Assembly (NCBI GenBank): GCA_028023455.1
Contig: JAQFVV010006199.1
Location: forward strand, 558,001-622,000
Length of the DNA: 64,000 nt
From: Epiperipatus broadwayi
Lineage: Eukaryota; Onychophora; Udeonychophora; Euonychophora; Peripatidae
Direction: 5' to 3'
Shown: positions 11,351 through 23,662 of the stretch, in pieces
Layout of the letters: every line of letters starts with the position of its first letter
How positions within the stretch are numbered: the first letter of the stretch is position 1
Notes under the pieces: model-generated
What the model saw: only the letters and a program-made list of their open reading frames with translations
The model's database searches: none
Told to the model about the DNA's origin: nothing
Translations under genes and position numbers: made by a program

Positions 11351-12143
11351 TATAAATATGTAACTTTTTTTTCTCCACATTAAATAGTGACACTATAATT
11401 TTACACTAATTTATAATAGATTTGCTTAGCGCTTTCGAGATTTCATGTTCGAATCTCATACTCATAGCTTTGTAAATAAAAATTGTTATGATTTATGCAA
11501 ATGCGTTTGAATTTTTAATTAGTCCATTGTTTAGAGAGAGCAAAACATGCCTCTCTTCTATTAATGGCATTGATGTTATTTGCTATATATAAAGCTTCCT
11601 TAACTTTTCTTTTGGTGTCATTTTTTTTGTACAAATTATTTGGGCAGAACTAGGTTCAATTACACAGCCCGTAGCTGCTTGATGGTCCCAGAATACTGAA
11701 GATCCTTCATTTTTATTTTTTAACTATTGTAGACATACCTATGTTGGTAAATTCTTGTGTTCAGATTAGCCTGAGTCTCACCATAGTATGATGCATGACA
11801 GCTAATTGAGCGCATGCCATTTTATAGACCACATGAGGGGCTTGATCTTTTTCTGTTTTATCTTTAGAATTATTTATCAGTCAGTTAGTATTGGGAGGTG
11901 TTCTGAAGCTAAATTTAAAATTGTTAGACAATGTTTTTGCAATATTTGGTGTTACATTAGGTATAAAAGGACTAATTAAAAATTCAAATGCATTTGCATA
12001 AATCATAACAATCTTTATTTACAAAGCTATGAGTATGAGATTCGAACATGAAATCTCGAAAGCAAGCAAACCTATTATAAATTAGTGTAAAATTATAGCG
12101 TCACTATTTAATGCGAAGAAGAAAAAAAAGTCGCATATTTATA
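11351..12143 (-). mobile_element. Penelope-like element remnant with inverted 175-bp arms
   Basis: Arms 11351-11525 and 11969-12143 are inverted copies of equal length with scattered substitutions. Both hold the hairpin-like stretch around GATTTCATGTTCGAATCTCA, and the inner ends read AATTAGTCC and GGACTAATT. Between them is only the endonuclease part of a Penelope-like element. Penelope-like elements are known for flanking repeats that can be inverted or tandem, so the arms may be its pseudo-LTRs. I see no hammerhead core in these arms. The GTTCGAATC string resembles a tRNA B box, so a SINE origin for the arms cannot be excluded. Confidence 0.65.
11526..11968 (-). pseudogene. Penelope-like element GIY-YIG endonuclease, near-complete but frameshifted
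   Basis: From 11968 downward on the minus strand: NVTPNIAKTLSNNFKFSFR, the linker before the nuclease; KDQAPHVVYKMACA, first strand ('GVVYKIPC'); after a frameshift SCHASYYGETQANLNTRIYQ, the YIG strand with its GET turn and the catalytic Arg helix; after another shift SSVFWDHQAATGCVIEPSSA; and after a third shift DTKRKVKEALYIANNI and INRREACFAL with the conserved Glu and the final 'INR'. Each block is clear, but stops and three shifts separate them. The reverse transcriptase upstream is missing. The inverted 175-bp arms bound it exactly. Confidence 0.85.
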
Positions 12144-12324
12144 ATTACAATTTTATTGGTGAAGAGAAAAATAATTTATAACCTAAATATTGTAAATATA
12201 GTATATTGACATTATATATAATTACAAAGCGTATGTTTCTAATACAAAAAAAGAAAAGCAGTTAGTCAATTTAAGTTAGAAATAATAGTAAGACAAGACA
12301 TGGCATTGATCGGGTGTTTCCAAT

Positions 12325-13600
12325 ATGGCAGTACCCATTAAAAATACATGCATTAAAATAAATTCAACATATGCAGAAATAATTAAAAGTGACCAAAATA
12401 ATAGCAAAGAAATAGAGACAACCATGAGAAACAAAGAAATTTTAACACAGCAATTTCATCGATGGACAGAAAATGATAGCAACAAATTGGATCTATTTAC
12501 AGCAAACAATGATGAATTTGAAAGTATGCAAGAAGTAAACGGGGACGAGTCCAGCTTAAAAAAAATTTCAGAACACTTTAACTCGACAATATCCAAAGAT
12601 TTATTTCTCACATTTAAATGCTTTTTTATAAATCAATTAATATTAGCTATAACCGATCAGCATTGTTCATTATATAAATTTCCAAAAGAATTTTTTTTGA
12701 GGTTTTTATTAAGGAAAATATATGGCTATTCATTACCTGTATCACAGATCATCCGAACTTCAAATACATTATAATCGAATTTTTAACAGAAATGCAAAGA
12801 AACAATTTTAAAGATAATTAAAAAACATTAAATAATTATGTGCTGGTAGCAATTGACCCCCACCAGAAATAGTATTGTAACAGGTATAATTAAAAACACT
12901 TACCTAGGATATCAGAAGACAGATTTTATAAAAATGATAAAACCATTTGGTGAAGTACTTGATTTTCAACCCATGTATCATAGAAGTACCGTTCCATACA
13001 CAGTAATAGCTATAAATTCAAAATAAAACTTAACAAAAATATTAAACCAATGGATATACCATCACTTGTAATGGATCAAGAAGCAATATTATTTCTGTCA
13101 ATCAATGGTTTAAACCTCAGTGTTTTACTATAAATAGCATGGCCATATAATTCATAATTGCTCAAAAGTATACTGTAAAGACTGTAATTTAAAATTAACT
13201 CCATTGCATCAATGTCAATGTATAAATAAACTAATTGACAATAATACAACACAGGAGGAGTGTAGTAATAAAATCAGCATAAAGAGAAATAATGAGAACA
13301 TGAATGAACATATTATTTTCAACAAGACATTTCCAGATGTGATGGACCCTCTCATCTTAATCATTGACCCAGTGTGAAATTCAAACTCAGAAATAAAAAA
13401 AAACAACAGGCAGACCTGCAAGAGTAAAGAAAGGCAGGAGACCTAAAAATATTAACATAGATGAGAGTGATAGTGAATCCCCCTCACTCACAAAAAACTC
13501 AACAAGAAAGTTAAAATTAAGAAAAATAAAGAAGATTCTGAATTCTATGATTCCATGAGGGAAGAAGAAATAATATCAAATTAGCAAGTATGTTCACATT
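12325..13600 (+). pseudogene. ORF1 of APE-type LINE, copy 2, with zinc-knuckle region
   Basis: Begins with the frame 12325-12774 (MAVPIKNTCIKINSTYAEII..., 149 codons, acidic and Ser/Asn-rich) and continues after stops through 13600. Around 13130-13225 another frame gives HGHIIHNCSKVYCKDCN then LHQC: the end of one CCHC knuckle (G-H-x4-C) and a second (C-x2-C-x8-H-x2-C). Two knuckles near the end of ORF1 are usual for gag-like LINE ORF1 proteins, which bind the element RNA. A basic and then Glu/Ser-rich tail follows to 13560. ORF2 starts about 220 bp downstream. Stops and shifts make it non-functional. Confidence 0.65.
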
Positions 13601-13822
13601 GTACAACAAATAATAATAAAGTGAGTCGCATCGAGTTAAAACAATAATTAATAAAAGTGGAAATATAACTTATTTTTTTTAAATTTTATTTAAATTCACA
13701 GGTTAACAAGTGCATTTAGTTTTAAATATATATAATTTTAATACATATATAAATATATTATTTATATAAAAGCGATAATATTAAATAGGTAGATAATAAC
13801 ATTTTATATTAGAAATATTAAG

Positions 13823-16750
13823 ATGAAATTTAAAGTTTGTTCTTTCAATATAAGAGGCTTAAATGCTATAGAAATAATATATCAATTAAAAAAATGGCAT
13901 GAATTAATACAGCCACATGTATTAGGCATACTCGAAACAAAAATATATAATGGTTCTACAACTAACCCAACAAAAAAAAAAAAAAAACCACCCTCACCAA
14001 CACCTCTTCACCACCACACCACAAGAATAATAATAAATAAAAATAATCATTTGTCAAGTTTCAAAATACTATATATGGATGCACATGTAATAATTATAAC
14101 CTTTCTACATCTATCAAATGCAATAAGTATAATATATATATATATATTTATTCCACCTAACACAAAAATGATCAACACAATTATAGAGATTATAAACACT
14201 ATGTTATCAACTTCACCTTATCCATCTTTACTATTGGGGGATTTCAATATTACATATGATAAATTCATTAAAAAAATGGCTTCACATGATTGCTTTCCTT
14301 TTAGTCAGTGGGGAGGATTTTCTTTCTGATGGAGCCATATTGTTTAACAATGGCTGATTTACATCATTGATTGATTTAATATTTTACTCATTTTCACTTC
14401 ATCACATGGTCAATCTCTCATTAATTAATACACTCATATCAGACCATGCAGCATTAATGATTGATTTAAACGTTGAATTCATTGTGCAAAAGTATTTTAA
14501 CAGAGGCAAAACCATGAGAATCCTTCTCCCATCACAGACAAATATTCTAAAATATATATACATTTTAATAAAATTAAAAAACTAAAAATTGATTCTGCAC
14601 AAGCATGGTTAACATTTATAAACATTATTTCCACACACAATACAGCATGTTACAAAAAGTGGATCCACAGGACTATATATGCATTAGTTGAAAAATTGCA
14701 TAAAGCAATCATTAATACAGTAGATAATGAAAATAATAAAGACAAAACTATAGCACTTAAAAAAACATATAATTTAGCAATAAACAAATTAAAAGAATAT
14801 ATAGCAATAAAAAAAAGAAAATTATATCTCTAACAAATGCATGTATGGACAAAGCAATTTATTAGATATTGCCTTAGTTAGCCACCCAAACTTAGAGTTC
14901 CAACAGCATTAACATAAAATAATAAAATAATAAATATAATATATAATTACTTTTAAAAAAAATTATAATCAAGTAAATCTTTTGACCCAGTCTTTTTTTT
15001 TCTAGGAGAAGCAGAAGAAAATATACCATTTGAAATGATAGAATTCAAACAAAAAATAGACAAAATCCCAGATTCCTGCCATCCAGGTATATATAAAATC
15101 CCAAGAATCACATACTACACAATATTTAGACATTATAGCAAATTTGCTTATAAAACAGTATGCAAAATTCCAAACCTAAACCCCATCTCAATAGTCCCCT
15201 TCTTCAAAAAGCAAGAAATCCCAACCTCATTTGAAAATCTATGTCCAATTTTGATGAGCTCACTAGGCATAAAAATATTTGAATCTGTCATCAAAGGCAA
15301 AATAGAGACATACATCATTCCAACTATATCCAAACATTAATTTGCCAAAAAAGGCTTTTCAATTAACCAGGCAGCCAGCATACATTTATAAAACAGTCAC
15401 AGACACAGTAAGAAGTAACAAAAATATGCACCGGTAGTAGTACAATTAGATATAAAGTCAGCTTTTGATAATGTATTAATAAACAAGTTAATAGAACTGT
15501 TAATAAACTCTACAATCCCCAAAGCTATACTTACATAATTACTAATTAGTTACTCAACAGGGAAATATATATTACTATAAATGATAAAACAGCTACATAA
15601 ATATTACGAAACTGCGCCATATCAAAAGGATCTCCACTAAGTTCTCTACTATTTGCAATATACATCAACCCACTAATTAAAAAAATTGAAGCCAAAATAA
15701 ATGGAATATACATACCACAGTTGGGCTCCTACATTCCATGCATTGCTTACATGGATGACATATCTGTCTTCTTAAAGAGCAAGAAACAGATACCCAAACT
15801 TTTAAAAATAATAGCAGATTATTCCAAGACATATAACCTTAATGTAAACATTCAAAAATCATGTAGCTGGAAAATTTACATAGCAAATATAATTACAGAT
15901 TATTTCAAGGGAAAATCTAGCCCTTACTTAGGTTTCCCTTTCCATCTTAGTACCATGGCAATGAGAATACAGATTCAAAATAAATTACAGGAAATAATTG
16001 AGAAATTAGTAAATTCATTGGAGAGAACATATCTATCATTATATGCAAAAATATCATTGTTTAACACATTAGAATAACATTATTCTTCTATTATAATTTT
16101 TTTCAAAGGTTTAATTAATAATGTTTACACTCTATGCAGGAAGTTATTATGGGGGGAAAGAACATATCTGTTTCCATTAAAAAATTACAATTGCCATTAT
16201 CTTTGAATGGACTGGGTTTACACAATATTCATATTTTTCAAATACAGAAAACTATAAATATCATAGTAACTTGTATAAAAATATATCCAAAGATATCACA
16301 TACAATGAAAGTTACACCAATAGATATGCCACCACCCTACAAAGGTTACTTGAAAGATCTGTTGAACCCATTAATAAATGTAAATATACCTTCTATTCAA
16401 ACAAATAGTACTAAATATAAATACTGGAAAACATTTAAATTGGTTTATACAAGCATACAAAATACAGCAGAAACATTATTGTCTATTAGCAATAAGCAAT
16501 TAAGTAAAAGATATAAATATTGGTTATTGGATCCAAAATATTTTGACTTCCTGATAAAGATAAACCTTGAAGCACTTCTAACATTAAATTTTTTAAAGTA
16601 TAAAAGATATTACCATAACATAGATGACATATGTACCCTATGTCATTGAGAATCAGAAACAACATATCATTTCTTATTCACTTGTCAAGGACTTGAAAAC
16701 ATTCACAAAACTGTCTGCAATATTACAACACAGAAAAATACAATGATCAG
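13823..16750 (+). pseudogene. ORF2 (APE endonuclease, reverse transcriptase, zinc knuckle) of non-LTR LINE, copy 2
   Basis: The best copy of this LINE family. The frame 13823-14329 (168 codons) has CSFNIRGLN (catalytic Asn), GILETKIYNG (catalytic Glu), and LLLGDFNITYD (Asp/Asn pair). The next frame, 14367-14585, carries LISDHAALMIDL, the 'SDH' strand. A fusion point and stop lie at 14329-14367, and an A-run near 13973 adds a lysine/proline stretch. RT: ENLCPILMSSLGIKIFE near 15225 ('RPI.L...'), QLDIKSAFDN at 15443-15472 (motif A), SPLSSLLFAIYINPLI frame remnants near 15630, and AYMDDISVF at 15745-15771 (motif C, both Asp kept). The C-terminal frame 16134-16649 has LSLNGLGLHNIHIFQIQK and ends in ICTLCH; after one stop ETTYHFLFTC completes the knuckle. 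Roughly five stops or shifts are present. Confidence 0.85.
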
Positions 16751-17154
16751 ACATTTATTATAATATAAAAAAGGTATATTTTCCAATATTAGGGCCAGCA
16801 TTTTTATTTTATATGCCTTCTGGTGAACTAGATGTAGTTTTAATATAAACATAAATACCAGAAGACATAGAAACATACTAAAAGTAAATTAATAAACATC
16901 CAACAAAGAGATAAAAAACAGAAACACAAACATACATTAACACATGGTCTCAAATGTGTCTCACTTCAAATCTGTAACATGGTATTCTGCCAACAAAAGA
17001 AAATAATTTAAATTTTTATGCTCTGGTAATGAATTTTTTTATTATTCATCTTTGTATATAATTTTTACACTACTTTATTTTCTCACATGATTATCATCTC
17101 TTATATTACAATAACACAGATGACATATGTAACCTAAGATCTAGGTGCAGTGCT

Positions 17155-17221
17155 CTCAAATCCAAGGCTCCTCACTGACGAAGGCCACAAGCCAGAAACT
17201 AGTCTGGGGATATTGGATGAG
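17155..17221 (+). ncRNA. Type I hammerhead ribozyme, family B
   Basis: The core CTGACGA (17175-17181) is followed by stem-loop II (GGC, CACAA, GCC), GAAA, a two-pair helix III (AC, TA, GT) and cleavage expected after C17204. Helix I pairs in three blocks: TCCTCA with TGGGGA next to the core, an internal loop, TCCAA with TTGGA, and CTCA with TGAG. Positions 10.1 and 11.1 are A and A rather than the usual G-C. Internal-loop placement in helix I is as in natural type I hammerheads, where it docks with loop II. It lies about 400 bp after LINE copy 2 and just before a TAG microsatellite. Confidence 0.75.
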
Positions 17222-17493
17222 TAGTCACTAGATAGGGATTTTATGTACAAGCCTTCTGGCATCCATTGATTACTCTGGTTGGCACTATTGTATGGAGAAT
17301 TTTGCCTTGTTTAATACTTTATTTTCTATTGTAATGTTTTTTTCATTTAGTTTATTTGTTCCAATTATTTTGTGTACATACTCATTTTTTAATTTTATTT
17401 TTTTGTTATTATTTAATTGTTAACACTGTAATGCTTAATTTTTTTGGCCTTTTGGAAAAAAATTGAATCTGTATCTCATGTAACCCATTGAAG

Positions 17494-17646
17494 AGGAGGT
17501 GGTGGTAGTGGTGATAGTAATGGTGATGATGGTAGTGGTGGTAGTAATAGTAGTAGTAATAGTAGTAGTAATAGTAGTAGTAATAGCAGCAGCAGAAGTA
17601 GTAGTAGTATAGTAGTAGTAGTAGTAGTAATAGTAGTAGTAGTAGT
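17494..17646. repeat. (TAG/GTG)n microsatellite
   Basis: GGTGGTAGTGG passes into TAGTAGTAATAG runs. The minus-strand frames here are poly-Tyr, poly-Leu or poly-Thr strings produced by the repeat and are not genes. Confidence 0.97.
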
Positions 17647-17910
17647 CTAAACAATAAAATGAATGCATCCATTGAAGCCCATATTTGTAATTTAGCAAAA
17701 AAATAGAATGGCAATCTCAAAACCTAAACTTTCAGAAATAATTTTCAGCTGAATAATATAAAAAAATAACTCATCTTAATCTAGTAATAAACTGTAAAAT
17801 GCTTAATCTGACATTAGGTTAATCAAATAGCCCATGATCTATTTGTCAATTTATTACATAATTACTAATTCTTGCAATGAGGATATGATTTATAAAAGGA
17901 TATTAATTAT

Positions 17911-19027
17911 GGTACTCATACTTATGACAATCCATCCTGCTTGATGGCATTGTTCTTCCAACAAGACACATCAATATAATGTTACCGAGCCATTACATTT
18001 TTTTTAATATTTTAACAAATAAACAATACACAGACAACTCTTTAAAATTACATTATTTTATTGTTTTTTAAACTAATGTTATAGATTTTCAATTAATAAG
18101 CAATTTTTTTTGTTTTATAATAAATGTTCCTTTATTTTAGGTTTTTTTAAATAAAATAACCACTGTTTTTTTGTTTTGTAATAAATGTTCATTTAGGTTA
18201 GGTTTTTCTTTTTGGAAAGTAATGGAATATATTTGCAAAATGTTCATTTGTTAATACTGTGTTTTTTTCACTAACATTGATTCGGTTATTTCAAACATAG
18301 TTTATTTTTGGCTGATAAACAGCACCTCAATAACCAATTTATTTTTGTTTGGTAATAAATGTTCATTTATTTTATGTTTTTTTTTTTTTTTTTTGTGAAC
18401 CATAATTGAATATTTTAGGCAATAGAAACAGCTTGAACAAATACTTTTTTCACTAACATTGATTTGATTACTTCAAACATTGTTTTATTTTTGGTTGATA
18501 AACAATACCTCATGAACCAATTTGTTTGGTAATAAATGTTCCTTTATTTAATTTTTCTTTTTTGCAAACCGTACAAAACTTTAGATTCAGGTATGCCAAA
18601 TTGCCACATTTCCTGATTTTAATGCATTTAGGGGTGGGAGGTTATATTGGGTACAGTATGACAATTTGGAAGACTTATAGTAATTCATTTAGGTTTGAAA
18701 ATAATTACTTCTGAGTGAATATTGGTTCACTTTCTATCATTTAAATTATTCACACCCTATCATGACAACTTAGTGATATGTTAAGTGTCAGTATTTGTAT
18801 AGATGGCAAACAACACATATCAGAGGTAACTGATATGGTAGGCTGAATGTGAATTGTGAGAGCAATCGATCACAAAACACATGGCTGCTGTTAGCCAAAA
18901 GACTCCATTGCTAGCACTCAATTACTGATAGCAATTGAGAAGTTGTGCCTGATAAATAGTATTTTCAACTACTTTTGGCCAGCAACAATGCCATCAAGAA
19001 TCATGGATTGTCATTAGTATGAGTACC
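17911..19027. repeat. 1.1-kb block bounded by 47-bp inverted repeats
   Basis: 17911-17955 (GGTACTCATACTTATGACAA...) is repeated in inverse at 18981-19027 with a few differences. Flanks also match in inverse for some distance (AATTACTAAT at 17865-17875 and at about 19029-19038). Inside is a tandem T-rich repeat (18170-18555) and, near 18755-18950, a stretch related to 24250-24470 (TAGTGATATGT.AAGTGT). This could be a non-autonomous DNA transposon or another terminal-repeat retroelement; no transposase is visible. Confidence 0.5.
18170..18555. repeat. Diverged tandem repeat, period about 185 bp
   Basis: CACTAACATTGATT, TTCAAACATNGTTTATTTTTGG and GGTAATAAATGTTC recur in the same order about 185 bp apart (for example 18262 and 18447, 18347 and 18525). 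A shorter partial copy is near 18110. Poly-T length varies between copies. Confidence 0.75.
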
Positions 19028-19039
19028 TTAATTACTAAT

Positions 19040-20499
19040 GAAACTCTCTCTCTATATATATATATGATCAATAGAAAGGCGACTTCTGCACTACGGGGCG
19101 CCATCTAGGCATTTGAACCTAGAAAAATTTATAAAGTAGGCAGATACGTAAGTCAAAAAAAATAAAAAATAAATTTTTTTTTTTTTTAAATATTTTGGTT
19201 CCGGTCGTTAGCCCATGTCACTAGCTCAGGGAGTAGCAGAGATTTAATAATATCATATCTTATCTAATTAGATTTCAACATTAAAAAATAAATAAAATAA
19301 GCCACTGCCAGTAATTAGCATACAAACATTTATTTATGCACATATATATAAGATTTAAAATTATTTTATTATTAGTTTACATTTTAACATTTAACATTAT
19401 TTTTAACTTTGATTTTGATTTTAATTTACATTTAAATTTCTATTACATTCTGATTTTACATTTTAATTAAGTTCGCACAGATGGGATTATAAAAACTTGT
19501 TATAATAAGTTGCTATAGATCGGTTACATAGATTACACGGTTAAAAACATTCCAAAGTAAACATAAGCGATCAAAATATAAAATTATTGAGTACTGACAA
19601 TTGCGGAGGGAAATTTATACGTAACCCAATAGTATTCACCACAAGATACTTGCATTGTCACCAATAACTTAAAAGACATTCGAATAAATACATTCTAGAT
19701 ACTCACCGTAAGGTATCATTATTTATCGAATGTCTATATATTTTGATCAAATATGAAAACGCAAAACATAGTTAACCGATAAACAATCCATGCAAGCATC
19801 TATAAACAACTTAAGTTTAATGCATAGAATCGAGTATGAATACTACATAGATTTGCATTGAAATTAAAATATTCTATCCCTATTTAACCTTAGGCTAAAA
19901 TTCGCCGTCAAACTGTCATCAATCCATCTGATACATCGATGTATTCAATGTAATACGAAATACGGCAGCACCAAAAGAATTAAGAAAGACATTGACTCTC
20001 AATCAGATAGGAATATTACATCTATCTAACGAGAAGTACAATAAAAAAAAAAAACTCCATAGAAAGGAACTGCGTTCTCCGTCTTATAATTCCTTCCATA
20101 GGCAAACGGGGAAGTGCGGCGTATATATAAACGATTCTGCCAGTAGCGAATCTCCGATTACATTTACTAACTACATCAATATATCCAATCCATTGACCCA
20201 ATCTCACAACGACATAAATAACCTAAGATTACCCTCCCCTAATATAACTTTACAAATCTATACAGCCATTCACGCCCGACTTAAGTTTAACATTTTTATA
20301 ATTAATTTAACGGAAAACAACAATCATAATAAAACTTAAAGAACAAAAAATAAATAAATGGAAATGATTTTACAAAATAAATAAGAAAAAAAATACATCA
20401 AATAACATTATTAATGAAGAATTTAGTTTGGTCAGATAGGATTCTATTGCATTATTTACTAAAAAGTTTTAAAATTTAGAGTTCTTATTGTTTCAAGTG
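19040..20499. other. Unassigned DNA with a GGCGCC(A)TCTAG-type module
   Basis: GGGCGCCATCTAGGCATTTG at about 19096-19115, followed by a short hairpin (TCTAGG ... CCTAGA), resembles modules near 40195 and 56380 (minus strand there). The rest, including the frames at 19992-20339 and 20022-20207 (-), has no recognisable domain. A (TA)n run occurs at 19055-19065. Confidence 0.4.
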
Positions 20500-20519
20500 A
20501 ATATATAAGTTCTTACGAT

Positions 20520-20900
20520 TTTTAAAATGTCCAACTTTATCCGTTGCCTGCCATGAACGTAAATTCCCACGCCGTCCTAAAATTGGTATCCATTTAGCCG
20601 TTGTTTTATTTATTCATTCGGAGGTTTTTTAATTTAGTTGGTCCTCAATTTAGGAAACGATAGTTCATTTCTCCTTTCTTTAACAGCTGAAAGAATTGAC
20701 CGTGCGTCTGTCAATTCCTCCAACTCCGTACTACTACATATAGTCACATCGTAATAATCAATTTCCAGTCACTGATTAATAATTTCCAAATTTTCCTTTT
20801 ATATTAATGTGAAGGATTGAATTTACATTACGTCACCGATGCGATGGTCCTTTCGCTGCGGTCCGATTTCCCAATGGATTTATTTCATTTGCTGAAAGTT
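20520..20900. other. CpG-enriched island, no gene recognised
   Basis: By eye this stretch has far more CG dinucleotides than its surroundings (for example CCACGCCGTCC, GTGCGTCTG, CACCGATGCGATGG, TTCGCTGCGGTCCG). It could be a promoter, an untranslated exon or a young repeat. No frame longer than about 30 codons with domain content was found. Confidence 0.35.
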
Positions 20901-22517
20901 TCTATTGTTTTCCAATCTGACTGATGTTTTTACATTTTAAATGCTGAAGGCTAGTTTACATTTAACTAATTAACAATCATTTCCATTTCTGATTAATTAA
21001 CCTGTTTTCCAAATCAAAAATATGTTTAAAGATAAATTTAAAGATATAATTTTATCTCCAAATCTTTTTAAAATTTAGTTTTAAAATACTTTTTCTTTAA
21101 TAAATTTTTATTTTAATAATTTTTTCATTATCTGTGCGATTTAATATATAAGAGTTTAAGTTGATATTTCATTTCAATTTTTAATTCTTAAAGAAAATTT
21201 TTAAATGCGAACTTTTTAATTTACTTTCATGTTTAATAAATAAAAATAAAAAAACAACAATGTAACGAACGTCTGTGCTCGTTACAATATATATATATAT
21301 ATATGATAATAACAGATATTATTAAAAATTATAATAAGTTCTCATTAAAACCAAGTATGACAGAATATTTAACTAAATTTGGGTTCACTAGGATTGATTG
21401 AAACAATAAAATATATAACAGCATTATTATCAAAGTTTTTATTCTTTTGACTTTCATTCATAAAAACTATAGTTCATAGTAAAGCAAATTCTCTTGTTTA
21501 TGATCATGTATTATATATGATTACTATGTACTTTTTCCTTTGGAAAAGACTTTCCATGACAAAACTTGGCAGAATACATATAAAGAATAGATATATAATA
21601 ATTTAATTAATTCATATTTATTAAACGAATGAGTGCATGACTAAAATATTGCTTCAGTTAAGTATAAACTAATATTTTGCCTAAATAATGATAGTATTTA
21701 TTTCAGAGAAATAAATACTAAGTATAAGAGCTGTAAAATGTTTTATTTCTGAAAGACTCATCCAAACATATTGCTCATATAGCATTAAGCAAAATGTTAA
21801 TTATCACTCCTTGACTTCACTTTGTTTACTGATCTAACATTCAACCATTGCAAGATATATCTGTTTTGTCTAATAATCAAATATTTTTTTTAAAAAATCA
21901 GATACTGCTTTAAGACTGTAATCTTGTTGTTATTTGTATTAAGTTCAAAAAGTATGTATATGCTGTTAGTCATATATTCATCATTCGGTGAAACACCATC
22001 TTATTAATAATTCACAAACAATTAGTAAAAAAGAAGAACACTCTTGAATTTTAATGAACCATAGAGCAATGTGTACTTAAATTTCCATCAGATAATCATC
22101 TTGATCTATCTTTTGATGAAGCTAATAATCGATAGAGTAAATAATATATTAGCTTCCTATCAACTCAGAATTTACTAATAGAATATAATTCTTTTCAGCA
22201 TATTATAATTAGTGAGGCATAAGCTTTTTTCCCAAGAACAGATATTTTTTAAATGCAAATGTTGAATCTCTAATTTACTTATTTTATTTGTCCAAATATC
22301 TTCATGCCAATTCAATAGTAATACTGTAATTACACATCATGCACAATTACAACTAATCCAAAACAGTACAATTCCACCTCATAATTAAATTTCATAATTA
22401 ATTAATCTTTATTATTGTTAAGTATTATGTAAAGAAGCCATTACAGCAAATATATATACTGTATATATATAAAACATAGAAATATATTAAATTTATTAAG
22501 CACTAGCAGATGATCTA
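20901..22517. other. AT-rich DNA, no gene recognised
   Basis: It holds an 8-bp perfect stem, TGTAACGA ... TCGTTACA (21261-21286), next to a (TA)n run at 21287-21304, and a (TATA) tract near 22450. Nothing codes on either strand. Confidence 0.5.
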
Positions 22518-22700
22518 ATAATAACGTGAAAGGCTAAAATCTTCTAGAGAAGCACCTTAAAAATGCTTATGTGACAGCCAATCATATGCATTAATAACTG
22601 CACATGAGTTTCATATGCAGTCATTATTGCATCTGTTTGGCTGTCATATAAGCATTTTTAAGGTGTTTCTGTCAAAGGTTTTAGCCTTTCACGTTATTAT
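22518..22700. repeat. 183-bp imperfect palindrome (MITE-like hairpin)
   Basis: The ends ATAATAACGTGAAAGGCTAA and the inverse at 22681-22700 match. Pairing continues inward through CACCTTAAAAATGCTTAT and GACAGCCAA to a loop around ACTGCACATGAG. Arms are about 90 bp with scattered mismatches. The size and shape fit a foldback MITE or a hairpin RNA source; no target duplication could be fixed with confidence. Confidence 0.7.
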
Positions 22701-23662
22701 AAAACATAGAAGTAAAATAAAAATGTCACAAAATCCAACCAAAATCATGCTAATAAAATTACCAAAAAAAAAAAAAAACTATTGCTGCATTAAAAAATAA
22801 AAAATAAAACATTTAAAACTACATTCAACAAGCCAAGGATATTCATTAAATGCATAAGTTTTGTAATGAAATCAAAGACTCTTTACAAAACTTCCAAATG
22901 ATGTTTTAGACTAATTCTCCATTAGAGTTTAATAGGGTATTTCATATTGTTAAATAAAACTGTCAGAATGGAAGAATGTGGAATAAAGGTTAAGTGTTTA
23001 TATTTAATTTATTAAATATTTAATATATATGTTTAATTTCTTATTTTGATTTTCTAGGCTGGATATGTAATTTATAAGTAACCTATAATCAGATTCATAT
23101 TAATTTTCAACAATACTGCAAGAATTATTAATTTTCTAAATTTTCACTTATTGGTGAAGATCAGTGTAAATTTTATTGGATAAGTAAAGCATATTAATAA
23201 ATCAATTATAATTATGTAAAACCAATATATTCTATGTAAGAGGTCAGCCTAAAGTAACTGGTGAAGAGGATCAAACATTAAATGGAGAACAATCATCTCT
23301 TTTAATATTTTATAGTATAAATTTGAATATGATTCACTGTAAAAATTATCTCAAAGTCTCTCTGAAAAGACACTATATTTATTGCAATCATTAAAATATA
23401 CTTGAATATAGAATGAAACAGAGAAGTACAATTAAAAAAATTTCAAGTCATTCAAAAAAAGTTTGATTTGAAAATATTAAGAGTATAGCATTGTAAGATA
23501 TCAAATAAATAGGTAACATGTGATTTATGTAGAAATATTTGTGTTTCACAATCTGGTTTCCATAGTTGGCATAAAATTTTTCTTATAATTTTTTGTTCTT
23601 TATCTATCAGTCTCTTTTTTTTTGGAGTTAGAATGGCCATAGAGCTCTCTAGTTTAGTACAG

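Noticed and set aside
17409-17720. Minus-strand open frames of 87-103 codons rich in Tyr, Leu and Thr
   Set aside because: They are read through the TAG microsatellite and have no sequence other than the repeat product.
21261-21286. TGTAACGA ... TCGTTACA, which looks like LTR ends (TG...CA)
   Set aside because: Only 26 bp long; no LTR body, primer-binding site or gag-pol nearby.
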